Shown: positions 50,750-60,174, counted from the stretch's first letter. The stretch is 64,000 bases of DNA from Taishania sp. (GCA_030150045.1 JASLGM010000028.1:112092-176091); one strand, 5' to 3'. Translations and numbers: made by a program. The notes: generated by a model from the letters alone, not told the origin.

Positions 50750-52180
50750 TTATATCTCATCCAATGTCTTTTTCACTTCTAGTTGCAAGTCATTTGCCAA
50801 AGTGAGTAAGTATTGGTACGCTTCATTGCGATCGTTTTGTATTGTGCCGTCTAATATGGCTTCCTTGATTTTTGATTTTAACTCCCCAATAGTGTTACAT
50901 GGTTTAATCTCAAAAATGGCCATGATTTCTTGTCCATCAATTGGCGGTTGAAAATTACGTACCTTATCTTTTTCTTCTACGGTTTTTAGCTTTTCACGAA
51001 CCAGTTCAAAGTTTTGACGGTATCGTTTTACCTTAAATTCATTTTTTGAGGTAATGTCTGCGTTACACAAAGTCATTAAATCATCAACGTCATCGCCTGC
51101 TTCAAACAATAAACGACGAATAGCAGAATCGGTTACATTTCCTTTAACCAACGCAATTGGACGAAGGTGTAGGCGAACTAATTTTTGCACGTATTTCATT
51201 TTGTGATCTAACGGCAATTTCAAGCGGGAAAAGATGCGAGGTGTCCATTTGGCTCCTAAATCTTCATGCCCGTGAAAGGTCCAACCTATGTTTTTGTCAA
51301 ATCGTTTGGTGGGTGGTTTGGCAATGTCATGCATTAATGCTGCCCATCGCAACCATAGGTCATTACTGTTTTCAGCAACGTTGTCAATCACTTCTAAGGT
51401 GTGATAGAAATTGTCTTTATGTGATTTACCGTCTTTGGTTTCAACACCTGCAAGTTGTACCATTTCTGGAAAAAACTGATGTAGTAATTGTGTTGCAAAG
51501 AGAATCTTTAAGCCGCGCGATGGCGTAGGGGACAAGAGGATTTTGTTAAACTCATCCATGATTCTTTCCGCTGAAATGATTTTTAAACGTTCGCAATTAC
51601 GCAAAAGGGCTTCACGTGTTTTAGGTTCAATCTGAAAATCAAGTTGACTGGCAAATCGTACCGCTCGCATCATACGTAAAGGATCATCGCTAAAGGTAAT
51701 GTCCGGATCTAAAGGCGTGCGAATGATTCCTTTTTCAAGATCCGATAAGCCGTTAAAAGGATCCATCAATTGACCAAAAGTGTCCTTGTGCAAGGATATC
51801 CCTAAGGCATTTATAGTGAAATCTCTACGGTTTTGATCATCAATTAATGAGCCCGCTTCTACAGCTGGTTTACGTGAATCTTCTGTATATGATTCTTTTC
51901 TTGCGCCTACAAATTCGACGTCAATGTCTTTATATCTAAATGCGGCTGTTCCAAAGGTTTTAAAAAGGGTTACTTTTTTTACCCTCAAAATGGTGGCTGC
52001 TTTTTGCGCTAAATCCATACCGTCGCCAACCACAACAATGTCAATGTCTTTTCGCTCGCGTTCTAAGAAAATGTCTCTTACAAAGCCGCCGATGACAAAA
52101 ACCTGAAGGTTCTCTTCCGTTGCAATTTGACTGACAACCTTAAATATTGGGTGCTTTAGATATGAAGCAAAATTTTCCAT
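50750..52180 (-). CDS. cca: CCA tRNA nucleotidyltransferase with HD domain
   Basis: The product has 476 residues. The nucleotidyltransferase head has GGFVRDIFL (Gly31-Gly32) and the catalytic DID pair near residues 45-47. The RRDFTINALG motif lies near residue 118 and DPLRMMRAVRFA near 165. An HD phosphohydrolase domain spans about 250-370 (HTLEVID; ALMHDIAKP). It adds or repairs the 3' CCA of tRNA. It is the first gene of the run down to the FKBP gene. The -7 element TATCTTTG ends 7 nt upstream of the ATG. Confidence 0.93.
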   Translation of the reverse strand: MENFASYLKHPIFKVVSQIATEENLQVFVIGGFVRDIFLERERKDIDIVVVGDGMDLAQKAATILRVKKVTLFKTFGTAAFRYKDIDVEFVGARKESYTEDSRKPAVEAGSLIDDQNRRDFTINALGISLHKDTFGQLMDPFNGLSDLEKGIIRTPLDPDITFSDDPLRMMRAVRFASQLDFQIEPKTREALLRNCERLKIISAERIMDEFNKILLSPTPSRGLKILFATQLLHQFFPEMVQLAGVETKDGKSHKDNFYHTLEVIDNVAENSNDLWLRWAALMHDIAKPPTKRFDKNIGWTFHGHEDLGAKWTPRIFSRLKLPLDHKMKYVQKLVRLHLRPIALVKGNVTDSAIRRLLFEAGDDVDDLMTLCNADITSKNEFKVKRYRQNFELVREKLKTVEEKDKVRNFQPPIDGQEIMAIFEIKPCNTIGELKSKIKEAILDGTIQNDRNEAYQYLLTLANDLQLEVKKTLDEI

Positions 52181-52187
52181 GGAAGAA

Positions 52188-52195
52188 CAAAGATA
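52188..52195 (-). promoter_or_regulatory. Putative -7 element for the CCA transferase operon
   Basis: TATCTTTG on the minus strand lies 7 nt before the ATG at 52180. No clear -33 TTG was found. Confidence 0.5.
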
Positions 52196-52334
52196 AGCAA
52201 TGCAAGTAAATTCACTTTACTGTCTAAGCATGAAAATGTGCATTTGACCAAAAATAGTTGAAAACGGGTTTCTTTTTCGAGTTTAATGAACCAAGAACTC
52301 TTTCCTTTAATCCATCGTTTCATGAAAATGGATC

Positions 52335-52479
52335 TCAGCCCGGGCGAAGCGGAATAGCTGAACGAATGGGAAACGTTGTGAACGCTAGCGGGAATTTGCG
52401 ACCAGCGGAAGCTAATGTGCCGCAGCAGGTGAACACGTTTACAAGAGGACACTAGCACGTGTAGACCGAAATGGATGCC
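52335..52479 (-). repeat. Intergenic repeat family A, copy A5
   Basis: Same orientation as A1 and the most diverged copy. TCAGCC at the start, TGCGACCAGCGGAAGC in the core and GTAGACCGAAATGGATGCC at the end are recognisable. The gap 52181-52679 (499 bp) holds this repeat, B2 and a terminator; nothing else was recognised. Confidence 0.7.
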
Positions 52480-52504
52480 TGTTTCCATTCATTTCTTTCT
52501 TTTT

Positions 52505-52588
52505 GGGCGTTACCCCAAGGGGTCGGGCTATTCATTGCAAGTTTTTTGTTGTACAAAAAAGCTTTTCATTGTTATCCCTAACGCGGGA
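52505..52588 (+). repeat. Intergenic repeat family B, copy B2
   Basis: Close to B1. Hairpin 1 has changed from ACCC/GGGT to ACCCC/GGGGT, and hairpin 2 is TTTTTTGT / ACAAAAAA. It follows A5 in the same arrangement as A1-B1. Confidence 0.75.
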
Positions 52589-52620
52589 TTCACGGCAGTC
52601 AATGACGATTTTTAGGACAA

Positions 52621-52659
52621 AAAAAATCCCTTGGCTTACTCGTGTTCGCCAAGGGATTT
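52621..52659 (-). terminator. Terminator of the exported protein gene at 52680
   Basis: On the minus strand: AAATCCCTTGGC, 12-nt loop, GCCAAGGGATTT, followed by T. It is a perfect 12-bp stem. Confidence 0.85.
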
Positions 52660-52679
52660 AAAGTGACTATTGCTCTTGC

Positions 52680-54164
52680 TTATTTGTTGAAATTAACAGG
52701 AACAGATTGAATTTTTCCGTCGTAATTCATACGGAATGTAAACACACCGTTATCGTGTTCTTGGCTTAACTTTGTAGAAACACCACCAATAACTTTTCCT
52801 TTTGCATTCAAAGCTTTATAGCTCGTTTTTCCAGTTTTTGTATCAATTGTAGCGATTGCAGGAACAGATTTAATGGAAAGTTTTTCCGTTTTTTCTTTTA
52901 AAGACGTTCCATCCAAATTATTGGTATTGAAAATTAATTTGTACGAATTATTATCTTCCAAATAGCTCAAAGTCGAGTTGTATAAATCTCCATAACTTAA
53001 GTTACGAATGTTTTTTCTCCAGTTTACTTTTCCATCTGCGGAAATCGACAATACTAATGATCCAGAAGTGTAGCTTTCTAGATGAAGAAGGAATTCTCCG
53101 TTCTCAAGCATATACAATTTATGTAATTTAAATTCGTTGATTTTTTTGTTTTTATCCGTTGAGTTTCCTTTTCCAAGATCAACGTTTATTTCACTTGTGT
53201 TTTTAGTGTCTGGATTGTATGTGTATATTTTTGCAAATAAACTTTCTTGACTCGCGTATTCGTTAGACGAAATAGCGTATCCATACGTGTTTTTGGAATC
53301 GAAATTTGAACTTACGATGATATTTTTAATCGTCTTTTTTGATGGGTTTAACTCTAATTCTGCAATATCTTCATCATTTCCAGGTACAAAAATCATTCCC
53401 ATAGATGACACCACTTCTTCTTTTTTCACTTTTTGACTTTCTGTGAAAGAAAAGAGAACGTCATTGTTTTGATACATTTTGTGTAATTCAATTTTTACCG
53501 TGTTTTTTGGATCTTTCGCTTTGTATTCTTTTTGAACAATTAGTTTAAAATCTTTGTCAATCACGATTGCTTTTCCGTAAGAAATTTTCAATTCATCTTT
53601 GGATTTCATAGAGAACGTGAAAACCATATTTCCTGATGTCTCGTTCTGAACCATATCAATACGCTGATATTTCACCGGGCTGTTGTCAAATAATGGTGTG
53701 TTCAACATTTTTCGGTATTCCTGGCCGTCCATAGCATTGGGGAAAGTTGTGATTTCAATCGCATTTCCTTTTTGTACTAATTTCTCTGTAAATTCTTGAA
53801 AATAAAGAGTAGCAACTCCTGATTTAGGATTTTTCCCAATAAAGAATGCATATAACTTACCGTTTTTCACGAAAAATTCTTCTGCTGTATATTTTACTTT
53901 GTTGAATTCAACATTCATACTTGTTGAAGCCACTTTCTTCTTATCTGCATAAGAGTAAAGGTTAATTTGCGTGGTTCCGATTGTTGTCGTAAATGCAAGA
54001 GATAGAATTTCATGATTACCGATATGTCCGTAATATGATACGTCGGTATTCATATTTCCTAATCCCTGAATAGGCTTACCATAGGTTTGTGCGTTTACAA
54101 AATTTGAGAAGGTAAGCAAACCAGTCATAAGTACAGAAGCACTTAATTGAATAATGTTTTTCAT
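52680..54164 (-). CDS. Hypothetical exported protein (494 residues)
   Basis: A signal peptide ends VNAQ. The rest is mostly beta-type, with recurring short strands such as KLYAFFIGKNPKSG, VLFSFTESQKVKKEE and GEFLLHLESYTSG, compatible with a propeller-like fold, but no named family was recognised. It has its own terminator and a -7 match (54200-54207), so it is probably monocistronic. There is no CHU_C or other T9SS sorting domain at the C-terminus, so a periplasmic location is more likely than the surface. Confidence 0.72.
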   Translation of the reverse strand: MKNIIQLSASVLMTGLLTFSNFVNAQTYGKPIQGLGNMNTDVSYYGHIGNHEILSLAFTTTIGTTQINLYSYADKKKVASTSMNVEFNKVKYTAEEFFVKNGKLYAFFIGKNPKSGVATLYFQEFTEKLVQKGNAIEITTFPNAMDGQEYRKMLNTPLFDNSPVKYQRIDMVQNETSGNMVFTFSMKSKDELKISYGKAIVIDKDFKLIVQKEYKAKDPKNTVKIELHKMYQNNDVLFSFTESQKVKKEEVVSSMGMIFVPGNDEDIAELELNPSKKTIKNIIVSSNFDSKNTYGYAISSNEYASQESLFAKIYTYNPDTKNTSEINVDLGKGNSTDKNKKINEFKLHKLYMLENGEFLLHLESYTSGSLVLSISADGKVNWRKNIRNLSYGDLYNSTLSYLEDNNSYKLIFNTNNLDGTSLKEKTEKLSIKSVPAIATIDTKTGKTSYKALNAKGKVIGGVSTKLSQEHDNGVFTFRMNYDGKIQSVPVNFNK

Positions 54165-54199
54165 TGTGTAGTCTTAATTATTAATTGTATTAGAATCTG

Positions 54200-54207
54200 C
54201 AAATGTA
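54200..54207 (-). promoter_or_regulatory. Putative -7 element for the exported protein gene at 52680
   Basis: TACATTTG on the minus strand lies 35 nt before the ATG at 54164. The -33 element is unclear. Confidence 0.45.
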
Positions 54208-54364
54208 AACATTTTATTCGTATAGCTAAATGAAAATAATTCAGATTGTTATGCTAATGTAGGTTTCCTTTTTAGCATAGATTTGCCCTAAAACAAACTT
54301 TCCCTGATATTGACGTTGTTGTACGCATATCAAGGAAAGTAGTATATGGAGTAATAATTAAAGG

Positions 54365-55012
54365 TTAAGCCTTGCTGTTTCGCACAGATTTTCCTTTTGA
54401 CTCAGTGAACAAGAACATAGAAAGTCCGAAAACCAAACCTGCTACAGTCCAAATGGTTAACGAGATTGCAATGGAATTTGTAGTTACCACTTCTCCTTTC
54501 GCAATTGGATAAAGCACAGACATTAAGATAAACATGAAAGATGCCCATGTTAAGCCTGTCAACCACCACGTTTTTCGATCGAATGGATTTGACGTGTTTT
54601 GACAAATGTCTTTATAACGTGCTGGTTGTTTACTCAGCCATTTTGCTTTATTTATTTCCTTTTTTCTGCCCCAAAACGGATAAGAAAGGAATAAAAGTGC
54701 ACGGCTAAAAACGTTGGTCACACAAGGAATCGTTTGCTCACATGTAGGACAGAATAAACCGTACCAATTCTTCGTCGATGTGCCGTTTGCTTGGGACCAA
54801 GTTGACTGTTTGTGGATGGTTTCGCAGTGCGGACACGGAATATGTGTGCGTTCAATGCGCGGCTTGTCACTCGTTTGTTCAACGAGATACACCTTAGGAA
54901 TACGCTGTCCAAGGACCAATTCGTTGATCATCAATCCAGGATTTAACATCCAATGGATAGTGGAAATGTTCTTCCAGTCGTAGATTTTGAATTTGTTTGT
55001 GTCGTTTTTCAT
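54365..55012 (-). CDS. Membrane protein with zinc-ribbon-like Cys4 motif
   Basis: The product has 215 residues. A basic N-terminal part (about 1-55) precedes two CPxC pairs spaced by ~30 residues (IPCPHCETIHKQSTW and LFCPTCEQTIPC), which look like a zinc ribbon. Two transmembrane helices follow (about 152-172 and 183-205), and the C-terminus is short and basic. No family name was recognised. The ribbon probably faces the cytoplasm. The gene is flanked upstream by an 894-bp gap that contains repeats A4 and B4. Confidence 0.7.
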   Translation of the reverse strand: MKNDTNKFKIYDWKNISTIHWMLNPGLMINELVLGQRIPKVYLVEQTSDKPRIERTHIPCPHCETIHKQSTWSQANGTSTKNWYGLFCPTCEQTIPCVTNVFSRALLFLSYPFWGRKKEINKAKWLSKQPARYKDICQNTSNPFDRKTWWLTGLTWASFMFILMSVLYPIAKGEVVTTNSIAISLTIWTVAGLVFGLSMFLFTESKGKSVRNSKA

Positions 55013-55179
55013 AATCGTTTAGTTGTAGTAAAATTGATTAATTAAATATACCTATTTTCTTTCAGTTTTCGATCGATTTTAACATCTATTGTTTTATGCA
55101 ATAATGAGGTGTTAACTTAAGTCTAATCACTGATTGTCAGTGTTTAACAAAGTGTGAAGGAAAAGGGTAAAGCGAATCA

Positions 55180-55325
55180 GGCAGCCTTTACGGTCTACGC
55201 GTTTTAGTCCCTTCAGGAATCAGCTGTTCACTTGCTTTTTACCCCGTGCTTCCTTTGGTCGCAGTGGTAAAAATGCGTTCACAAGCTTTTCCTTTCAGTG
55301 AGCTATTACGCTCCGCCCTGGCTGA
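55180..55325 (+). repeat. Intergenic repeat family A, copy A4
   Basis: Ends as in A2 and A3. The inner stem is again different but paired: TTTTTACC (55236-55243) with GGTAAAAA (55266-55273), around the same core CGTGCTTCCTTTGGTCGCA. It lies in the gap between divergent genes. Confidence 0.8.
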
Positions 55326-55638
55326 GGAGAGTAGGGAATTGAAAACATCCACTTTTTCAAAAAATACAAATCATAAATTAATTACACGATTTGTAGGTGA
55401 AGCGAATGATTTTGCAATACCTTGCTGTCTACCGATTTTTGTTGCTATTCAAATCTTCATCCTTTGTTAAGTTTAAATTTTGATTGAATTAATAATGTTT
55501 CATTTTTATTAGAAATTTAAGGAGAATATAAACAATAATTTGTGGTAAAGGGATGAACGGCAAAAAACAGGTTTGGCCATTTTTGTAATAGGTAATGCAT
55601 AGTAAATGAAAACGATACATGTGTAGAACTTGGATTTT
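55326..55638. other. Unassigned intergenic stretch between repeats A4 and B4
   Basis: About 313 bp, AT-rich. A short open frame overlapping the repeat does not look like a gene. I see no RNA gene or promoter that I can support. Confidence 0.4.
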
Positions 55639-55747
55639 GCGTTAGGGATAGGAGCGACATCCTTTTGGAATGAAATGAAAAAGATACAGCGGATAGCCCG
55701 ACCCTCGCCTTCAAAAATAGTCTAAGTAGGCGAGGGAAACGCCCAGC
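55639..55747 (-). repeat. Intergenic repeat family B, copy B4
   Basis: It runs from GCGTTAGGGATA to GGGAAACGCCC on the plus strand. One arm is a CCTCGCCT / AGGCGAGG hairpin. The other pairs ATCCTTTT with AAAAAGAT imperfectly. The conserved middle is CGGATAGCCCGACC. Confidence 0.75.
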
Positions 55748-55871
55748 TTTTTTACTTCCTGTGTTTCTACCTCATGTTCTTGTTTCTTGAACCGAAGGGT
55801 TGCAGAAAAAGTTTTAAAAAAGAGGTTGATGGACTAAAACCGTTTAGTTTTAAAATAAATCACGTAAAATC

Positions 55872-55902
55872 TTGCTCGCTTACGGCGCAATTTCTAATTT
55901 TG
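55872..55902 (+). promoter_or_regulatory. Putative promoter of guaA
   Basis: TTG (55872-55874), a 20-nt spacer and TAATTTTG (55895-55902). The element ends 4 nt before the start codon, so the mRNA would be leaderless or nearly so. Confidence 0.68.
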
Positions 55903-55906
55903 CACC

Positions 55907-57439
55907 ATGCAAGAAATGATACTTATCCTAGACTTTGGTTCGCAATACACTCAGTTGATTGCTCGCCGCGTAAGAGAATTGAACATCTACTGTGAGATAC
56001 ACCCGTGGAATAAAATCCCCGCTTTGACAGAAAACATTAAAGGAGTAATTCTTTCGGGAAGTCCTTTTTCTACACGTGATGAAAATGCTCCAAAGCCTGA
56101 TTTGTCTCAAATTAAAGGGAAAATGCCTTTGTTAGGAGTGTGTTTCGGTGCGCAGTATTTGGCATTGAATTATGGAGGAGAAGTGTTGCCGTCAACCATT
56201 CGTGAATATGGTCGTGCGAACTTGTCATTTAGTGATAAAAACAATGTGTTAACAAAAGGATTGAGTGATCATTCGCAAGTTTGGATGTCACATGGAGATA
56301 CGATTAAAAGTGTTCCGTCTAATTATAAAATTATTGCATCAACCGCTGATGTAGAAGTTGCAGGTTATGCAATTGAAGGGGAAACGACTTTTGGAATTCA
56401 ATTTCATCCAGAGGTTTACCACAGCACAGAAGGTGGGCTTTTATTGAAAAATTTCTTGGTGGATGTGTGTCATTGTTCGCAAGATTGGACACCTGATTCT
56501 TTCGTGGATACTACGGTTGCAGAATTAAAAGCAAAGTTAGGAGACGACAAGGTCATTTTAGGACTTTCAGGAGGTGTTGATTCTTCGGTAGCTGCTGTAT
56601 TGTTGCACAAGGCAATCGGTGAGAATTTGCATTGCATCTTTGTAGACAACGGTTTGTTGCGCAAAAATGAATTTGAAGATGTATTAAATTCTTATAAAGG
56701 AATGGGGCTAAACGTAAAAGGAGTTGATGCTTCTGATAAGTTTTATGCTGCCTTGAAGGGATTGACAGATCCGGAATTGAAAAGAAAGGCTATCGGGAAG
56801 GTGTTTGTAGACGTTTTTGATGAAGAGTCTAAAAAAGTGGAAAATGCTAAATGGCTTGGCCAAGGAACGATTTACCCAGATGTGATTGAGTCTGTATCTG
56901 TAAATGGAGGTCCGTCACAAACGATAAAATCGCACCATAATGTAGGTGGATTACCTGATTATATGAAGTTAACAGTGGTAGAGCCTTTACGTTTGTTATT
57001 CAAAGATGAGGTAAGACGTGTGGGGAAATCATTGGAAATTGATGACAAAATCTTGCAACGTCATCCATTCCCAGGACCTGGATTAGGGATTCGTATTCTT
57101 GGAGAGGTAACGGCTGAAAAAGTGCGTATTGTACAAGAAGTAGATCATATTTTTATCTCTGGATTAAAAGAGGATGGACTTTATAATGATGTTTGGCAAG
57201 CAGGTGTGATTTTCTTACCGGTTCAATCTGTAGGAGTTATGGGTGATGAACGTACGTATGAAAATGCAGTTGCATTGAGAGCAGTTTCTTCAACGGATGG
57301 AATGACGGCGGATTGGGTGCATTTGCCGTATGAGTTTTTAGCAAAGATTTCCAATAAAATCATTAACCAAGTAAAGGGTATCAATCGGGTGACTTATGAC
57401 ATAAGTTCTAAGCCACCTGCAACAATTGAATGGGAATAA
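55907..57439 (+). CDS. guaA: GMP synthase (glutamine-hydrolysing)
   Basis: The product has 510 residues. A class I glutamine amidotransferase domain (about 1-195) has the nucleophile Cys79 in GVCFGAQYLAL and the His/Glu pair in FGIQFHPEV. The ATP-pyrophosphatase domain has LGLSGGVDSSVAAVLLHKA, and the C-terminal dimerisation domain has FPGPGLGIRILGEVT. It converts XMP to GMP in purine synthesis. The first ATG is chosen because MQE followed by ILILDFGSQYTQ is the usual start in this phylum. No riboswitch is possible in the very short leader. Confidence 0.96.
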   Translation: MQEMILILDFGSQYTQLIARRVRELNIYCEIHPWNKIPALTENIKGVILSGSPFSTRDENAPKPDLSQIKGKMPLLGVCFGAQYLALNYGGEVLPSTIREYGRANLSFSDKNNVLTKGLSDHSQVWMSHGDTIKSVPSNYKIIASTADVEVAGYAIEGETTFGIQFHPEVYHSTEGGLLLKNFLVDVCHCSQDWTPDSFVDTTVAELKAKLGDDKVILGLSGGVDSSVAAVLLHKAIGENLHCIFVDNGLLRKNEFEDVLNSYKGMGLNVKGVDASDKFYAALKGLTDPELKRKAIGKVFVDVFDEESKKVENAKWLGQGTIYPDVIESVSVNGGPSQTIKSHHNVGGLPDYMKLTVVEPLRLLFKDEVRRVGKSLEIDDKILQRHPFPGPGLGIRILGEVTAEKVRIVQEVDHIFISGLKEDGLYNDVWQAGVIFLPVQSVGVMGDERTYENAVALRAVSSTDGMTADWVHLPYEFLAKISNKIINQVKGINRVTYDISSKPPATIEWE

Positions 57440-57442
57440 TCG

Positions 57443-57450
57443 TACCTTTG
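57443..57450 (+). promoter_or_regulatory. Putative -7 element upstream of the LysM gene
   Basis: TACCTTTG lies 3 nt after the guaA stop and 43 nt before the ATG at 57494. A -33 partner at normal spacing is not seen. Confidence 0.45.
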
Positions 57451-57493
57451 GCATAAGACTTGCTAAGTTAAAACACGATTAAAAGATAAATAT

Positions 57494-59263
57494 ATGTTGA
57501 AGCATTTACTGATTTGGATCTTCGTATGTGCAGGCTTTTTAGCTAGTGCACAATTGGTATCCGTAAAATTAGAAACGTATCAAGGGAAAAAAGTATATGT
57601 GCATACCGTAGAGAGTGGAAACACGCTTTACGGTATTCATCGTTTATACAATGTGCCTGTTGAGGATATTGTGGAGTTGAACCCTGGAATCGATAAAGGA
57701 ATTAAGGAAGGTCAAATTGTTCGTGTTCCTGTACCTATTGTTACAGAAACAACAATGCACAAAGTTGTTTCTGGAGAAACCGTTTACTCTATTTCTAGAA
57801 AATATAATGTTTCAGCTGACGATGTTTTACAGTGGAATCCTACTGCAGATAAGGGCATTAAAGAGGGGCAGTCATTAAAAATTCACAAGTTTACCTATGT
57901 AACAGGTGGTGCTGCGCCAAGTACGAGTGTAAAAGAAGAGGCAGTTACATCCGTGACACCTTCTCAACCTGCAAAAGTAGTTTCATTTAATGATTCTATT
58001 GTTGAACATGTTGTTCAAAAAAGTGAAACTTTATTCAGCATCAGTAAGCGTTATATGGTGTCGCAAGAGCAAATCTTGGCTTTCAACAATAAGAAAAATG
58101 CGAATATTAAACCTGGTGAAGTATTGCGTATTCCCCTAAAAAAGGAACGAATTACAGTTGTTCCTGTTAGAGAGGTTCCGATTAAGCAAATTCCAAAGGT
58201 AGATTCAACATTATTGTACAAGAAAAAAGAAGTGTACAATGTTGCTGTAATGATGCCTTTCTTTTTAGATAAAGGGCAAGGTTACAGTGAAGCGGTTGCG
58301 AATATGTCTGCGGAATATCTGATGGGAGCACAAATGGCATTGGACAGTTTAGAAAAAATGGGGTTAAATGCTAAGGTTTTTGTTTACGATACAAAGAACA
58401 GTTCTGCGGAGATAGCTGCTATTCTTGCAAAACCGGAATTCAAAACCATGGATGTGGTGTTTGGACCTATGTATAAGAATCAAGCAGGGCAAATTGCTGA
58501 TTGGTGTAAAATAAATAAAGTACGTTATGTGATTCCTGTGAATGTAGATACAAAGATATTACAAGATAATCCATTTGTCTATTCTACACTCGCTTCTGAT
58601 ATTACCTTGATGAAAGGAATGGCGCGTTTTATCCAAAAGGAATTTAAGGACGATAAGATTATTTTGGTTAAACCGGTTTCAAAATCAGATTCGATTTTAC
58701 ACCAAGCATTCCGCGCTGAATTTTTAAAGGTTTCTGGGAATGCAGGAAAATTGATTGAAACGACTAGTGGAAGTGTTGCAAGCTTTCTTTCTAAATCTCC
58801 AAGAATCGCAGTGGTTTATCCCACAACAGAAGCACGTGCGGCAACCTCATTTGTTAATGAGTTGACAAAGAGTCAAAGTAAAATTGGTGAGTCAAATCTA
58901 TTTCTTTTTGGAACGGAGGCATGGGCTGATTTTGACGGAATTTCTGGGGCAAACAAAAGTCGCTTTCAAGTGACTTATCCAACTACATTAGATTTCAATT
59001 ATGGTAATGATTTGATTAAACGCTACCATAGAAAATACCGAGCGCAATACAAGTCGGATTTTTCAAAAATGGCGATTCAAGGTTTTGACGTTACTTTCAA
59101 TTTCTGTGCTGAATTATTGCTGAATAAGCGTGTAGGGAAATTGTTGATGAACAACTTTAAATCAACTCAAGTTGGAGTGGGACATGGCTACGAGAATCAA
59201 AACGTAGAAATGATCATGGTTAAAGATTATGAAAACAGAAATGTTACCAATGGAATTAGATAA
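57494..59263 (+). CDS. LysM peptidoglycan-binding protein with periplasmic-binding-protein-like domain
   Basis: The product has 589 residues and a signal peptide ending ASAQ. Three LysM domains lie at about 33-75, 87-132 and 170-215 (SGNTLYGIHRLYNV; SGETVYSISRKYNV; KSETLFSISKRYMV). From about 245 to the end lies a type 1 periplasmic-ligand-binding fold (VAVMMPFFLDKGQGY; MDVVFGPMYKNQAGQIADWC). The LysM part should bind peptidoglycan; the ligand of the second part is unknown. Similar LysM/PBP proteins are common in Bacteroidota. The 3' end overlaps hemF by 35 nt. Confidence 0.9.
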   Translation: MLKHLLIWIFVCAGFLASAQLVSVKLETYQGKKVYVHTVESGNTLYGIHRLYNVPVEDIVELNPGIDKGIKEGQIVRVPVPIVTETTMHKVVSGETVYSISRKYNVSADDVLQWNPTADKGIKEGQSLKIHKFTYVTGGAAPSTSVKEEAVTSVTPSQPAKVVSFNDSIVEHVVQKSETLFSISKRYMVSQEQILAFNNKKNANIKPGEVLRIPLKKERITVVPVREVPIKQIPKVDSTLLYKKKEVYNVAVMMPFFLDKGQGYSEAVANMSAEYLMGAQMALDSLEKMGLNAKVFVYDTKNSSAEIAAILAKPEFKTMDVVFGPMYKNQAGQIADWCKINKVRYVIPVNVDTKILQDNPFVYSTLASDITLMKGMARFIQKEFKDDKIILVKPVSKSDSILHQAFRAEFLKVSGNAGKLIETTSGSVASFLSKSPRIAVVYPTTEARAATSFVNELTKSQSKIGESNLFLFGTEAWADFDGISGANKSRFQVTYPTTLDFNYGNDLIKRYHRKYRAQYKSDFSKMAIQGFDVTFNFCAELLLNKRVGKLLMNNFKSTQVGVGHGYENQNVEMIMVKDYENRNVTNGIR

Positions 59264-60158
59264 AAATGGAATTGCGAAAGCATATCGCGATTTACAACAA
59301 TACATTTGTGAAGGATTAGAAAAGGTAGACGGTAAGTCTACCTTTTTTAAAGATAAGTGGACCCGTGAACAGGGTGGCGGAGGACAGACAAATACTTTAG
59401 CGAATGGTTCCATCATTGAAAAAGGAGGCGTTGCTTTTTCTGAAGTGTTCGGGCCTGTTAGTGAGCAAATGAAAAAATCGCTTTTAGTTGATGGGAACGT
59501 GTTTTTTGCTACAGGCGTATCCATTGTTTTGCATCCACACTCTCCTCATATTCCTATTATTCATATGAACGTACGTTATTTCGAATACGATAATGGTACT
59601 AAGTTTTGGTTTGGCGGAGGTATAGATTTGACACCTCACTACGTGGTTTTGGAAAATGCACGTGAATTTCATTTAGGATTAAAGGCTATTTGTGATAAGT
59701 ACAATACTTCTTTTTATCCAAAGTTTAAGGAAACTGCGGATCATTACTTCTTTCAACCACACAGGGATGAAACACGTGGGGTAGGCGGTATCTTTTATGA
59801 TCATTTGGATGAAACATCTGGATTGACCAAAGAACAGATTTTACAATTTTCCATTGAATTGGGGAGAGCTTTTGTAGATCTTTATGCGGAGCAAGTACAG
59901 CGTGGAAAAGATGAAGTGTATACCGCACGTGAAATCGAGTGGAGAAATACACGAAGAGGGCGTTATGTTGAATTTAATTTATTACACGATAGAGGTACAA
60001 AGTTTGGTCTTGTGAGCAACGGAAGAACCGAATCTATATTATTAAGCATGCCCCCAGACGCGAGTTGGGAATACATGAAAAAAATTGAAGTGAATTCACC
60101 TGAAGAATTTACGCTTGACTACCTTAAGAAAGGGATTAACTGGGTTGAAATCAAATGA
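59229..60158 (+). CDS. hemF: Oxygen-dependent coproporphyrinogen III oxidase
   Basis: The product has 309 residues. Family blocks: WTREQGGGGQTNTLANGSIIEKGGVAFSEVFG, VSIVLHPHSPHIPIIHMNVRYFEY, FGGGIDLTPHYV and RRGRYVEFNLLHDRGTKFGL. It oxidatively decarboxylates coproporphyrinogen III to protoporphyrinogen IX in haem synthesis and needs O2, consistent with an aerobic organism. The start at 59229 lies inside the LysM gene, and a Met four codons later is an alternative. The stop codon is inside the terminator hairpin. Confidence 0.95.
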   Translation: MKTEMLPMELDKNGIAKAYRDLQQYICEGLEKVDGKSTFFKDKWTREQGGGGQTNTLANGSIIEKGGVAFSEVFGPVSEQMKKSLLVDGNVFFATGVSIVLHPHSPHIPIIHMNVRYFEYDNGTKFWFGGGIDLTPHYVVLENAREFHLGLKAICDKYNTSFYPKFKETADHYFFQPHRDETRGVGGIFYDHLDETSGLTKEQILQFSIELGRAFVDLYAEQVQRGKDEVYTAREIEWRNTRRGRYVEFNLLHDRGTKFGLVSNGRTESILLSMPPDASWEYMKKIEVNSPEEFTLDYLKKGINWVEIK

Positions 60159-60174
60159 TTTCAACCTTTTTTTT
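60143..60174 (+). terminator. Terminator overlapping the hemF stop codon
   Basis: GGTTGAAATC (60143-60152), AAAT loop, GATTTCAACC (60157-60166), then T8. The TGA stop is at 60156-60158, so the last hemF codons form half of the hairpin. Confidence 0.88.

Noticed and set aside
52156..52488. Open frames across repeat A5 (52156-52488 minus, 52258-52455 plus) and across A4 (55246-55470 plus)
   Set aside because: They coincide with the intergenic repeats, have no homologue I recognise, and the other repeat copies do not keep the frame.
55748..55906. Purine or guanine-type riboswitch upstream of guaA
   Set aside because: The predicted transcript starts within a few nucleotides of the ATG and no conserved aptamer was seen.
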